Positions 16,001 through 23,197 of a stretch of 31,639 bases of DNA are shown piece after piece (positions within the stretch are counted from its first letter, which is position 1; the number at the start of each line of letters is the position of its first letter). The notes beneath the pieces were generated by a model, which saw nothing but the letters and a program-made list of their open reading frames with translations, was not told the DNA's origin and did no database searches. The position numbers and the translations under genes are program-made. The stretch spans positions 1 to 31,639 of the forward strand of contig DASTZI010000299.1 in the NCBI GenBank assembly GCA_035764385.1, written 5' to 3'. Source of the DNA: Gp6-AA40 sp035764385. GTDB taxonomy: Bacteria > Acidobacteriota > Vicinamibacteria > Vicinamibacterales > UBA2999.

Positions 16001-16408
16001 GTCGCTGATGCCGGCGCTTTGCACGTCGACGATCGGCGCCGCGGCCTCAACCGAAACGTTCTCTGCAACGTTACCGATCGCCAGGACCACGTTGACGGAT
16101 GGCGACGCGGCAACCTGCAGCACAATTCCTGTCTGTGAGTACGTGCGGAATCCCTGCAGCATCGCTTCCAGCCGATAGGGTCCCGTGGGAAGGTTCGGCA
16201 ACACGTAGGTCCCGCCGGCGTCCGTTGTGACGCTGCGAGTGAGCCCGGTGTCGGTCTGCGTCGCGGTCACCGTGACGCCAGGGAGCACAGCGCCGCTCTC
16301 ATCGGTGATGCGGCCGCTGAGTTGAGCGGTGGAAAGTTGTGCCGATGCAGATGTCGTGGTGAGCAGAAACGCGAGGGCGCCAACGAGCAGGGCGAGGGAC
16401 GGCTTCAT
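13094..16408 (-). CDS. Oar-like TonB-dependent receptor with carboxypeptidase-regulatory-like domain
   Basis: A 1,104-residue outer-membrane protein from the ATG at 16408; the TTG one codon earlier is not needed. The signal peptide ends near TTTSASAQ. Residues about 24-105 are a CarboxypepD_reg-like beta sandwich (LSGRITDESGAVLPGVTVTA, YVLPNLPTGPYRLE). A plug domain follows (IVDVQSAGISDVIDNERIVELPLQGRQ, split by the motif near residue 140), then a large barrel that ends LGVKYAF with terminal Phe. It has the TonB-box-free architecture of the Oar-like receptors abundant in Acidobacteriota, thought to import large substrates or protein and carbohydrate fragments. No SusD-like partner lies nearby, so the substrate cannot be inferred. 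Confidence 0.93.
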   Translation of the reverse strand: MKPSLALLVGALAFLLTTTSASAQLSTAQLSGRITDESGAVLPGVTVTATQTDTGLTRSVTTDAGGTYVLPNLPTGPYRLEAMLQGFRTYSQTGIVLQVAASPSVNVVLAIGNVAENVSVEAAAPIVDVQSAGISDVIDNERIVELPLQGRQVTDLIVLAGAAVQTGVVGTRNFPGGVTISVAGGLPIGVGYLLDGATHNSPQSNVNLPMPFPDALQEFRVQTSGLSAQNGMHAAASVNAVTKSGTNNLHGIGFEFLRDHRLNATSPFAVIKDGKRQDDGLKRNQFGGTIGGPIMRDKLFFFGGYQGTTLRFRPADQIAFVPTAAMKTGDFTAFASPACNNGRTINLGGGFVGNRIDPALFSPAAMRLAGRLPTATDPCGQITYSTTADSNEGQGIGRIDYQMTQDHTVFGRYMATFIKKPPAYQGGSDIVIKAADGGLDNLAHALTLGDTMVFGPSMVNAIRVAYNRTTVNRYNTPYFDPSDLGIKLYPYVRQQMAIQVPGAWEIPAGSTSAFFRNNFYQAADDLTLVRGSHQLGFGANVAYWNGHYNSSSRAAGIWIFDGSASGLALADMLLGRVTSVEHGAPQDVPVHSYYAGFYGQDTWRATDRVTFNLGLRWEPYFGVNVDNNAVYNFNIDNFRKGVKSKVFVNAPAGFLYPGDDGFPSGKTGLNKQWTNFSPRAGVAWDVNGNGRMAVRASYSLGYDFMSSDYHQINSSAPPFGNRSLITDPPGRMDDPYAAVGGDPHPIVTNRNTAYPAFGSFGTMNPDINSPRVQTWNVTFERQIGASWGVAASYIGTYSDRLWAQTAINPGLYMGLGPCTLRDGRTYTVCSTNANLNVRRALYQENPTEAALIGTLDLNDDIGWQEYRGLKLSVQRRSSSGLSLSGNYTLSRCMGTKTPNTFSQIASGYTNPNDPEFDRGYCDQDKRHLASVTLSAESPSLGGGALGMLASRWRASGIVTMQSGTSIDIISGRDNALNGQRNQRVNKVSDDVYAHPRTLTNYFNAAAFAQPDPGTFGNLMRQALRGPNYWNVDLAVTRQVGLVSTQNLELRLEAFNLFNTFNWGMPGTELTAGGWQANLNSGTFGRITTQAGAPRIIQLGVKYAF

Positions 16409-16456
16409 CAACGTACTCCTCTCCGGTAGGCCAGCGACTATGGACGAACTGGGGGG

Positions 16457-16485
16457 TAGATACTACCAGAAGCGCCGCGCGTCAA
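16457..16485 (-). promoter_or_regulatory. possible sigma-70 promoter of the TonB receptor gene
   Basis: Reading the minus strand, TTGACG (16485-16480) is followed after 17 bp by TATCTA (16462-16457), about 40 bp before the start codon. The -10 matches only three of six consensus positions, and an overlapping TAGTAT lies too close to the -35, so this is tentative. Confidence 0.35.
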
Positions 16486-16553
16486 TCCTGCCTGCACGGG
16501 GTCGCGGCAACGTCGCGTCAGAAGCGGAGATCCTGGCCAAGCAGGCGGATGAT

Positions 16554-17084
16554 ATGAGCATCGTTATGCGTGCACCCGATGTCACCTTGCGCCCGTATGC
16601 GGTCGCGGATGCGCCTGACATCTGTCAGGCGGTTCACGAATCGCTGAACGAACTGATGCCCTGGATGCCGTGGTGCCATCCGGATTACTCGCTTCACGAC
16701 TCGAGAACCTGGCTCGAGAACCAGGTCAAAGCATTTCACGCGGGAACGGCGTTCGAATTTGCGATTGTTTCGACCGGCGGACGTTATCTCGGCGGATGCG
16801 GAGTCAATGACATCGGTCAGGCCAATCGGCGCGGAAATATCGGGTACTGGGTCCGAACATCGGAGGCGCGGCGCGGCGTCGCCACGGCCGCCGTGCGGCT
16901 CGCCTACCAATGGGCGATGGAGCACACCAACCTAATCCGACTCGAAATCCTCATCGCGGTTGGAAACAGAGCAAGCCAGCGCGTCGCGGAGAAAGCAGGC
17001 GCGGTGCGCGAAGGCATCTTACGGAAACGTCTGGTGTTGCATGACGAAGCGCACGATGCCGTGATGTTTTCGCTAGTACGGTGA
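16554..17084 (+). CDS. GNAT acetyltransferase, RimJ/RimL type
   Basis: A 176-residue protein from the ATG at 16554; the frame is open further upstream across the promoter region of the divergent TonB gene, so the longer form is not favoured. An ATG at 16566 is also possible. The opening VTLRPYAVADAPDICQAVHESLNEL, the GGCGVNDIGQANRRGNIGYWV strands and the acetyl-CoA-binding segment SEARRGVATAAVRLAYQWA, followed by NLIRLEILIAVGNRASQRVAEKAG and EGILRKRL, are typical of the RimJ/RimL N-acetyltransferase group. These acetylate N-termini of ribosomal proteins or small amines; the substrate is unknown here. Its last 12 bp overlap the end of the convergent PilZ gene. Confidence 0.92.
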   Translation: MSIVMRAPDVTLRPYAVADAPDICQAVHESLNELMPWMPWCHPDYSLHDSRTWLENQVKAFHAGTAFEFAIVSTGGRYLGGCGVNDIGQANRRGNIGYWVRTSEARRGVATAAVRLAYQWAMEHTNLIRLEILIAVGNRASQRVAEKAGAVREGILRKRLVLHDEAHDAVMFSLVR

Positions 17085-17921
17085 TGCGTTCGGTCGCACG
17101 CGGTACAGCACGTTGCTGTCAGCTCGAGACTTGGTGGGAACGAGAGCATCAGATGCAGGGAGGTGGAGGCCAACCGAGTCGTCGAAGCGAAACGCTATCT
17201 GGTACTGGATGCCTGCACCTGTTCTCAAAGGAATGCACCTAACGACCCGACCCACGGCGTGGACTTCGCCGCCAGCGTCAAGTTCAAAGGTCAAGCGTGA
17301 CCGTTCGTCGTTGGGATCGCAGCGTTTCAGAGAGTGATACTCCGGACGGGCTTGGGTTCGCAGCAGCACGCCTCGCGAGGAAACATTTACCAAAGCAGCT
17401 CGCCCATCCCCAAAACGCGTAACCGTAACCCACGGCACGTGGTGACGCGAAAATCGGTTTTCGGTGCGACGTTCCGGCCCCTCGTTCAACGCGGCATACG
17501 CGACGTGCAGCTCGATGTGGTGCTTTAGTGTCCTGACGTCGGAAAGATAGCCGATGACGTCCTGGGTGAACACTGCGGGATCGCAGCCCGGCCTGGTCGT
17601 TTGTTTCGGCCGTCGCCATGGGAACACCCAACGCGAGCGCCGCTTGACGGAATTGTCAGGGCTTGCGAGCACGGGAACCCCGAGTATCTGCACATGCTTG
17701 GCACCGGGTATGGTGCCGAGGTACGAGATGACGTAGTCCTCGACGTCGGCCGGAATCAAGTCGGGCAGGAGAACAACGTCAGGGATGCCCTCGTCGATCA
17801 AGGAGAGAGCGCTGTCGATCGAGTCAACGACAACGACGTCCGCCGAGACGTTCGTGCGAAGACTCTCGCGCAAAAGGTCGGCTTGAGCCGAGTTGGGCTG
17901 GACGATGAGGAGCCACGACAT
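17073..17921 (-). CDS. pseudo-receiver plus PilZ-domain protein
   Basis: A 282-residue cytosolic protein. Residues about 1-125 have a receiver-like pattern (MSWLLIVQPNSAQADLLRESL, DSIDSALSLIDEGIPDVVLLPDLIP), but the position of the phosphoacceptor Asp in the usual PDLVLLD run is Pro53, with an Asp one residue later. Residues about 150-255 form a PilZ domain with the c-di-GMP motifs RRTENR (RxxxR, 152-156) and NVSSRG (NxSxxG, 179-184). This suggests a c-di-GMP-responsive effector whose receiver part is not conventionally phosphorylated. A basic linker (KRRSRWVFPWRRPK) separates the parts. The gene overlaps the GNAT gene tail-to-tail. Confidence 0.85.
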   Translation of the reverse strand: MSWLLIVQPNSAQADLLRESLRTNVSADVVVVDSIDSALSLIDEGIPDVVLLPDLIPADVEDYVISYLGTIPGAKHVQILGVPVLASPDNSVKRRSRWVFPWRRPKQTTRPGCDPAVFTQDVIGYLSDVRTLKHHIELHVAYAALNEGPERRTENRFSRHHVPWVTVTRFGDGRAALVNVSSRGVLLRTQARPEYHSLKRCDPNDERSRLTFELDAGGEVHAVGRVVRCIPLRTGAGIQYQIAFRFDDSVGLHLPASDALVPTKSRADSNVLYRVRPNASPY

Positions 17922-18131
17922 ACCAACGTGGCACCATCATTTTGCGTGCCCGGTTGAGTCGGAACCATGGACCGTGGCTAAGCTCTTCTGCCGCAGGCTG
18001 TTCGTGACCGATGGCGACGCCGCACATCCAGCCAATCCACCGTGTGTGTGAGCCAGGATCGGACACGGCCTTCGTATTCCGACTTCCCCGGCACCCTTTT
18101 CCCGGTCTGACACACGCCTTCACTATGGCGT

Positions 18132-18713
18132 CTAGCGGGCGATGGGACGACCGATTTTGGGCGCCGCCTCGGCTCCGGGTGGTTCGCTGAACGGCTCCAT
18201 GGCGATGCGCTCGTAACGGACTTCGAGAATCTGCAGGTGGTGGGTGCGGCCAGGCGCGTGAAGAACGACGGAGTCGCCTGGTCCGGACTTCATCAACGCG
18301 CGTGCGAGCGGCGACACCCAGCTGATGTAGTTTCGATCGAGGTCGACCTCGTCGAGGCCGACGATGCTCACCACGCGCTCGTTGCCAGCGGTGTCGGCGT
18401 AGCGCACGGTGGCTCCGAAGAAGATGCGCGTCGCCGCCCGGCCGCTTCTCGGCACTTCCGGGTCCACCACTTCCGCCGCATCGATCCGCTTCGTGAGAAA
18501 GCGAATTCGACGATCGATCTCACGGAGCCGCCGTTTGCCGTATTGATAATCCGCGTTCTCGCTGCGATCGCCGTTGCTCGCGGCCCAGGCGACCACTGAG
18601 GTGACGGCGGGCCGTTCTCTGGTGAGCAGAAACCGTAGTTCGTCCCTGAGTCGCTGCAAGCCGCTCGGCGTGATGTAGTTCTTGACTCCAGCGAGGCTCA
18701 TACGGCCAAGCAT
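18132..18713 (-). CDS. greB: transcription elongation factor GreB
   Basis: A 193-residue protein; the ATG at 18713 has an AGG just upstream, while an ATG at 18701 would remove four residues. The N-terminal coiled coil starts KNYITPSGLQRLRDELRFLL and contains the signature ASNGDRSENADYQYGKRRLR, with the acidic tip residues D and E that reach the RNA polymerase active site to stimulate cleavage of backtracked RNA. The C-terminal FKBP-like domain has FFGATVRYADT, the VGLDEVDLDRNYISWVSPLARAL segment and GDSVVLHAPG. The order and motifs match GreB rather than GreA; the C-terminal tail after about residue 170 (EPFSEPPGAEAAPKIGRP) is an extension beyond the E. coli length. Confidence 0.93.
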   Translation of the reverse strand: MLGRMSLAGVKNYITPSGLQRLRDELRFLLTRERPAVTSVVAWAASNGDRSENADYQYGKRRLREIDRRIRFLTKRIDAAEVVDPEVPRSGRAATRIFFGATVRYADTAGNERVVSIVGLDEVDLDRNYISWVSPLARALMKSGPGDSVVLHAPGRTHHLQILEVRYERIAMEPFSEPPGAEAAPKIGRPIAR

Positions 18714-18758
18714 AGCCTGGACGCCGACGAGGTATCAGGTCATGCGACGGCTCGCGCC

Positions 18759-19586
18759 CTATTTCGTAGCGAACGTGATCGCCACGCCGTGCGGAACAAA
18801 TTCAGGCGAGGCGTAGAAGTTCCGACCGTGCCACGTCACAGAGCGGCCAATGATGATGCCCGTGGCTGCACCCATGACAACGTCGCTCGCGTAATGCACG
18901 TTGTCGTGTAGCCGAGACATCGCCACGTACGTGGCAATCAGATAGGTCGGAATAGCGGCTTTGTAGCCGAGATGCTGCTGCAGCACGGTCGCGGCAGCAA
19001 ACGTCATCGTCGCGTGACCAGAAGGCATCGAGTAGCCGGAATGAGGCAGCGCTCCCGAAACCGGGGACGGCCGTGGCCGACGAATCACGACCTTCGCCGC
19101 TTCAACGATGCCTTCGGACAACAGGGCCGATTCGATCTCGTCCATACCGAGATGTTGGACGCGTTCGTGATCCTTTGCGCGGCCGAAGATGTACGCGGCA
19201 AAGCCTGCGCCAAGAATCGTCGGCAACTCGCCGATCGCTTCGCCCGCGACAAATGGGTTGCTGTGTCCGACAAGGTGTCGATTAAGGTCCTTGTCAATCG
19301 GATGAACTGCATAGGCCAATCCGATACCACCTCCAAGCCAGTAGACACTGTTTCGTCGCGGAATATGTTTAACGTCGTCGGCGAGGTTATGTCCGAGCGC
19401 CGAAAAAAAGCCGCGCGTCGGTTTCGCGGCCTGACCGGCCGCGGCAGGTGGATTCTGCTGTGCTGGATCTGTATTGGTTTGCACCGCTCCCGGCGCAGGC
19501 TCATTAGTAAGGAGGGTGTCTTGCGCATACGCGCTTGGCGCAACGAGCAGGGTAACGCCAACGACCGCAAGAACAACTGATCGCAT
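18759..19586 (-). CDS. PAP2-superfamily phosphatase, exported
   Basis: About 275 residues from the ATG at 19586 (MRSVVLAVVGVTLLVAPSAYAQ), which opens a signal peptide; earlier starts at 19616 and 19631 lack one at the right distance. After a Pro/Ala-rich low-complexity stretch, the catalytic domain shows the three phosphatase motifs KVVIRRPRP (KxxxxxxRP), YSMPSGHATM (PSGH) and SRLHDNVHYASDV (SRxxxxxHxxxD), so it is likely active. Substrates in this family include lipid phosphates and undecaprenyl pyrophosphate; the context does not narrow it. Hydrophobic helices such as ATVLQQHLGYKAAIPTYLIAT suggest the domain is membrane-associated. Confidence 0.92.
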   Translation of the reverse strand: MRSVVLAVVGVTLLVAPSAYAQDTLLTNEPAPGAVQTNTDPAQQNPPAAAGQAAKPTRGFFSALGHNLADDVKHIPRRNSVYWLGGGIGLAYAVHPIDKDLNRHLVGHSNPFVAGEAIGELPTILGAGFAAYIFGRAKDHERVQHLGMDEIESALLSEGIVEAAKVVIRRPRPSPVSGALPHSGYSMPSGHATMTFAAATVLQQHLGYKAAIPTYLIATYVAMSRLHDNVHYASDVVMGAATGIIIGRSVTWHGRNFYASPEFVPHGVAITFATK

Positions 19587-19675
19587 CACACAACTGTGTC
19601 GGTAACCGTCCTGCATTATCCAAAAGAGCACATGAACAAATCATGAACACCGCCGCCGAAAGGAATTCGTGGCTG

Positions 19676-20209
19676 CTACTGCTTGTGGTAGACGTAAACA
19701 GATGGGTTGTCCGTCGCGCTCTTGCCAAGGCCGGTAGTCGTACGCGTCATCGTCCGGCCGTCGGGCGAAACCGCATAGACGCGGCGACTCACGGGTTCGC
19801 CGTTGCGGGTTAACACTTCATCGATGCTGCCGTTCGGCATTAGCGTGGTTGCTTTCATCGTTCCAGCGACCACATTGCCGCCACTCGGCGCTGCAGGTTT
19901 GCCGGTGAGCGTGACCTCGTCGACCTGGCCAGTCGGCCAGAAGAGCTTCAATCCGTTTGAACCACTTCGTTCGAATGTGAGCTCCTCTGGGTTGTCAGTT
20001 TTGTACGACTTCATTTTCCATAGGCCGATCAATCCCGGGCGACCCTTCCCTTCCCGTTGCCGCACGTCTTCTTTCCACCTACCGATGAAGCGATCGATGT
20101 TGGGGGTAGGTGGTGCAGGTGTGGGTGAACCAATCTCCAACACATACCCAAGCATCAACGCAGAGCCGATCCGAGCGCGTAAGTTGACGAAACGAATCTG
20201 CATCAGCAT
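19676..20209 (-). CDS. protein of unknown function, short lipocalin-like repeat region
   Basis: About 177 residues from the ATG at 20209 (MLMQIRFVNLRARIGSALML); a GTG at 20266 would give 196 residues but lacks a ribosome-binding site. After a hydrophobic N-terminus and a Pro-Thr run (GSPTPAPPTPN), the body contains two similar strand-rich segments (FIGRWKEDVRQREGKGRPGL; WKMKSYKTDNPEELTFERSG) and a later GSIDEVLTRNGEPVSRRVYAVS. This resembles small secreted proteins of Acidobacteriota that assay weight-like or lipocalin folds, but no family is certain. A good promoter and a palindrome lie about 80 bp upstream. Confidence 0.65.
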   Translation of the reverse strand: MLMQIRFVNLRARIGSALMLGYVLEIGSPTPAPPTPNIDRFIGRWKEDVRQREGKGRPGLIGLWKMKSYKTDNPEELTFERSGSNGLKLFWPTGQVDEVTLTGKPAAPSGGNVVAGTMKATTLMPNGSIDEVLTRNGEPVSRRVYAVSPDGRTMTRTTTGLGKSATDNPSVYVYHKQ

Positions 20210-20294
20210 TCCCCGACGACCGCACACACCTCCGGCGGGAACCGTTGTAATTGAGTTGGCGCTCACGTGAGTTTGTTGCGTCGAAACGGCCTAA

Positions 20295-20323
20295 ATAATC
20301 CTCGTCGTCCGTCAACGTGTCAA
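20295..20323 (-). promoter_or_regulatory. sigma-70-type promoter
   Basis: On the minus strand a perfect TTGACA (20323-20318) is followed by a 17-bp spacer and GATTAT (20300-20295), four of six matches to TATAAT, in an AT-rich patch that stands out from the GC-rich background. It points toward the gene at 19676-20209 with a leader of about 80 nt. Confidence 0.6.
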
Positions 20324-20335
20324 GACAGTTGACAC
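20317..20335. promoter_or_regulatory. inverted repeat overlapping the -35 box, candidate operator
   Basis: GTGTCAA and TTGACAC are exact inverted copies separated by GACAG. The left arm contains the -35 hexamer of the minus-strand promoter; the right arm contains a TTGACA on the plus strand. A dimeric regulator binding here would cover the promoter. Confidence 0.55.
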
Positions 20336-20397
20336 AGTATTTCTAACGATTGCGGCGGTAATTACGGACGTGAATGGGATGGGAACCTGTTGGGGCT

Positions 20398-20428
20398 AAA
20401 GGAGGGCAGCCGGTAGCTGCCCTCCTTT
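20398..20428. terminator. strong intrinsic hairpin terminator
   Basis: AAAGGAGGGCAGC (20398-20410) and GCTGCCCTCCTTT (20416-20428) form a 13-bp perfect stem around CGGTA. It begins 2 bp after the stop codon of the 49-residue gene on the minus strand, and because the stem carries A and T runs at its base it can act on either strand. Confidence 0.85.
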
Positions 20429-20430
20429 GT

Positions 20431-20580
20431 TCAAACCACCGTCCGGCCGCTCAACAGGCCGATTACGAAGAGAACAATCGCCAACACGAGCAACACATGG
20501 ACGAAGGCACCGATAGTGTAGGTACCGACGATGCCCAGCAACCATGCGATCAGCAGAATGACCGCAAGTGTGTAAAGCAT
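20431..20580 (-). CDS. lmo0937-family small membrane protein
   Basis: A 49-residue protein below usual gene-size limits. It starts at the ATG at 20580, with a full AGGAGG ribosome-binding site a few bases upstream, and stops at 20431. The sequence MLYTLAVILLIAWLLGIVGT, then a YTIGAFVHVLL stretch and a second helix ending IGLLSGRTVV, has two membrane segments and matches the lmo0937/DUF5670 type of small membrane protein. It follows the CsbD gene by 9 bp and ends at a strong terminator, so the two form a bicistronic unit. Such proteins are often encoded with CsbD and induced by envelope or osmotic stress. Confidence 0.85.
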   Translation of the reverse strand: MLYTLAVILLIAWLLGIVGTYTIGAFVHVLLVLAIVLFVIGLLSGRTVV

Positions 20581-20589
20581 AGGTTCCTC

Positions 20590-20796
20590 CTATCGTTTAA
20601 TGTCGTCAGCCAAGTCGTCGAGCGCTTCACCGACTTTGCGCCGGGCCTTGCCGAAGGTCTCCTGCATCTTGCCGGATGCCTCATCAGCAACACCCTGGTC
20701 ATGAAGATCTTGATCGTCCGTGAGGTCACCGGCGGCTTGCTTGACCTTCCCCTTGATCGATTCCGACTTACCCTCAAGTTCGTCCCGGTTCTTCAT
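20590..20796 (-). CDS. CsbD-family stress protein
   Basis: A 68-residue, highly charged cytosolic protein beginning MKNRDELEGKSESIKGKVKQ, with the typical CsbD start of (N)xDxxxGKxKxxKGKxKxxxGxxT; the D-LTDDQDLHDQGVADEASGK part completes the family pattern. A GGAGG lies about 8 nt before the ATG at 20796. CsbD proteins are small, probably natively loose proteins made under general stress; the molecular role is unknown. It precedes the 49-residue membrane peptide in the same unit. Confidence 0.92.
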   Translation of the reverse strand: MKNRDELEGKSESIKGKVKQAAGDLTDDQDLHDQGVADEASGKMQETFGKARRKVGEALDDLADDIKR

Positions 20797-20918
20797 GGAT
20801 TAGCCTCCGGCGAATGAACCAGCACGACATGTGCCCAACGCCGCAGTTCATTGAGAAAGCGCGGTTTGTACAGCAGGGCTCGAGCACAAGCGTTTATGAT
20901 GAGATACGGAGCGTGATG

Positions 20919-21860
20919 CTACTGGAGAGCTTCCTCGACTGGAACGTCGAAGGCAACCGTATTCACCACGCCCAAGCGTTGGAACTGCACCCAAACGCGG
21001 TACAGGCCACTCCGCGGAAATGCCATGTTGAACTCGATGTCCTTCCCGGCACCCCCTGACGAATCAGTTGCGGCGATCGGATGGTTGTGCGTCATGTCCA
21101 CGAGGTCGGCGCTCGCGGCCAGCATGTGACCCCAGGCACCGAGGTACTGCTCCAAGCCCTGCTCCGGCGTCACCCGGAACACCATCGAGACATCCTGTCT
21201 CGCAACCACGTGGGAGGGCGAGAGCGTGAGGTCGACACGCGCGTTCTCAGTCGTCTTCGGAGACAGGTCGGCCTGGATGCGCGCGCTGTGCATCGCCGCC
21301 TCGTCGCCGGCCACGATGAGCGTGTTCGTGATCAATTGAGGCGTGGCGCCCGAGGGATAGAAATCGCTCAGCACACGGTAGAGGCCTGGCTTCGGCAGCC
21401 GGACATCGAGATGAAAGGCCTCGTCGCCCTGCCGCTCGGGATGGGTGTGCAGGAAGAACGAGAGATCTTGGCTCACGACGAAGACGTGATAGAGCTTCTC
21501 GTGCACGATCTCCAGCTTGCGCACCGGGCCTTCGGTGCGCGGATCGATCAAACCGAAGGTGAGCCGGGTGAGCTCATTGGGATGGGGCACCGCCGGATCG
21601 AGTGAGAGGTCGACCGGATATTCAAGGATATCCGGCACTCCCTCGACCAACGTCATACCGCACCGCGGACATTTGCCGGCTTGGTTGGACCGGATGTCGG
21701 GCTCCATCGGACAGTAGAAGCTGCCGTCGGTGTCGCCGCGCATCTGATGTGAGTGGCGCGAGGAGAGTGCGTCGAGCGCCGCGAGCACGCGCGGGTTCGG
21801 CGGCGGCGTTGTGTACAGACAGAACGCCGCCACCGCCAGGATCATTGCGATCCGAGCCAA
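20919..21860 (-). CDS. exported protein with heavy-metal-binding domain
   Basis: A 313-residue protein from a TTG at 21860; an ATG at 21845 is an alternative. After a hydrophobic N-terminal anchor it has the heavy-metal-binding motif YCPMEPDIRSNQAGKCPRCG (Cys50, Cys64, Cys67, with Met52 and Met69), as found at the N-terminus of copper- and other metal-transport proteins (CusB-like, PF19335-type). The remaining 230 residues are two beta-sandwich-like repeats: PNELTRLTFGLIDP and VARQDVSMVFRVTP, each followed by a His-rich HTHPE or MTHNHPI segment and a GLYRVLSDF / GLYRVWVQF strand. The conserved histidines could bind metal. It begins 3 bp after the NHL gene stop, so they are co-transcribed. Confidence 0.8.
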   Translation of the reverse strand: MARIAMILAVAAFCLYTTPPPNPRVLAALDALSSRHSHQMRGDTDGSFYCPMEPDIRSNQAGKCPRCGMTLVEGVPDILEYPVDLSLDPAVPHPNELTRLTFGLIDPRTEGPVRKLEIVHEKLYHVFVVSQDLSFFLHTHPERQGDEAFHLDVRLPKPGLYRVLSDFYPSGATPQLITNTLIVAGDEAAMHSARIQADLSPKTTENARVDLTLSPSHVVARQDVSMVFRVTPEQGLEQYLGAWGHMLAASADLVDMTHNHPIAATDSSGGAGKDIEFNMAFPRSGLYRVWVQFQRLGVVNTVAFDVPVEEALQ

Positions 21861-21863
21861 CGC

Positions 21864-23177
21864 CTACTTCTTGCCGGTTGGCCAGGGGGCGCCTTCGTTC
21901 TTCGCCGTCACTGCGCCAATGCCTTTGTAGGTGAATTTCTGGACGCGCTGTCCGCGATACGTCTCCGTCGTGTAGATGTTGCCCTTGGAGTCGGTCGCGA
22001 TGCTGTGGAGCGCATACCACTCGCCGGGCTGGCGGCCACCGCTGCCAAAGCTGTAGATCTCGGTCAGCGTCGCGCGATCGAAGACGTGAATCTTGTGGTT
22101 CGCGCCGTCGGCGATGTACATGTACTTCTGCTGCGGATCGCGCGACAGCGCGATCTCCCACACCGATCCGTCGCCCTGTGTGTTCGTCTCAATGAGCACT
22201 TCCTTGACGAACGTTCCGTCGGTCTTGAATACCTGGAGGCGATCGTTGACACGGTCGCACACGTAGATCAACCCATCGTTGGACGGCTGCGCGCAGTGCA
22301 CCGGGTTCCGGAACTGCTGCGCGGGCGGATCGCCCGGCTTGTAGGGCGGCATCGCGTTATCGGTCGGCGGTTTCCCGTAGGCGCCCCAGGCGCGCTTGAA
22401 CTTCAGCGTTTCCGGATCCCAGACCGACACGCGGTGATTGCCGTAGCCGTCGGCCGCGATGAGCTCATTCGTCTTCGGATCGAAGCGGATCTGGGCCACG
22501 CCGCGGACGTTGTCGTTGTCCAAGCTGCCCTTGCTGCCGTTGGCATGCCCGATCTGTCCGAGGTACTGGCCCGTCTTGCTGAACTTCAGGATGAAGCTGT
22601 CGTGATACGTGACCTGGCCAGGTAACGCGACGCCAGCCTCTGGCCCCGACGTCGGCGATGCGCCCCGGGCCACGGGTGGAGGAGCCGCGCCGCGCGCGGC
22701 GGCTGCGAACTGTGCCGCGCTCCCCGGAGGAGGACCGGGCTGCCCGCCGCCGTTCGCGCCGAGCCACACGTTGCCTTTGCTGTCGACGGTAATGCCGTGA
22801 TTTGACGTGGGCCAGTCGTGGCCTTCGACCTTGCCCCAGTGTTGAATCAGGTTACCGGCCTGATCGAATGCAAGCACGTCGGGCGCCGCGGTGCAGCAAT
22901 CGGCTTCCTTGCGCGTCTGGTACGACTCCTTGGCCTCGAGCGAACCCGGCCGATGGACGATCCACACGTTGTCCTGCGCGTCCACCGCCAAGCCGATGGT
23001 CTGCCCGAGCACCCAACCGTTCGGCAGCGGCTTGGGCCAGAACGGATCGACTTCGAACTTAGGCGCCTGCTCGCCCGCCGCCTCGATGGCGGTGCTTCTT
23101 CCGAGCCATGCCGACCCTGCGCCGAGCGCAACAGCCAGCGTGATCACGGCTGTCCCTATCCACAAGTTTCGCTTCAT
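21864..23177 (-). CDS. exported NHL-repeat six-bladed beta-propeller protein
   Basis: A 437-residue protein with an N-terminal signal peptide or anchor (MKRNLWIGTAVITLAVALGA). Successive NHL-type blades are visible: GQTIGLAVDAQDNVWIVHRP, NHGITVDSKGNVWLGANGG, ARFDPKTNELIAADGYGNHR-like (QIRFDPKTNELIAADGYGNH), RNPVHCAQPSNDGLIYVCDR, SRDPQQKYMYIADGANHKI and HSIATDSKGNIYTTETYRG. Such proteins resemble peptidyl-alpha-hydroxyglycine lyase propellers, but the enzymatic residues cannot be confirmed. A Pro/Ala/Gly-rich insertion (about residues 145-185) breaks the second and third blades. It heads the operon with the metal-binding protein. Confidence 0.85.
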   Translation of the reverse strand: MKRNLWIGTAVITLAVALGAGSAWLGRSTAIEAAGEQAPKFEVDPFWPKPLPNGWVLGQTIGLAVDAQDNVWIVHRPGSLEAKESYQTRKEADCCTAAPDVLAFDQAGNLIQHWGKVEGHDWPTSNHGITVDSKGNVWLGANGGGQPGPPPGSAAQFAAAARGAAPPPVARGASPTSGPEAGVALPGQVTYHDSFILKFSKTGQYLGQIGHANGSKGSLDNDNVRGVAQIRFDPKTNELIAADGYGNHRVSVWDPETLKFKRAWGAYGKPPTDNAMPPYKPGDPPAQQFRNPVHCAQPSNDGLIYVCDRVNDRLQVFKTDGTFVKEVLIETNTQGDGSVWEIALSRDPQQKYMYIADGANHKIHVFDRATLTEIYSFGSGGRQPGEWYALHSIATDSKGNIYTTETYRGQRVQKFTYKGIGAVTAKNEGAPWPTGKK

Positions 23178-23197
23178 GGCTGACCTCGCCCTCCTGG

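Noticed and set aside
21753..22625. 290-codon plus-strand frame opposite the NHL gene
   Set aside because: The minus-strand propeller repeats are unmistakable; the opposite frame is Arg- and Ala-rich shadow.
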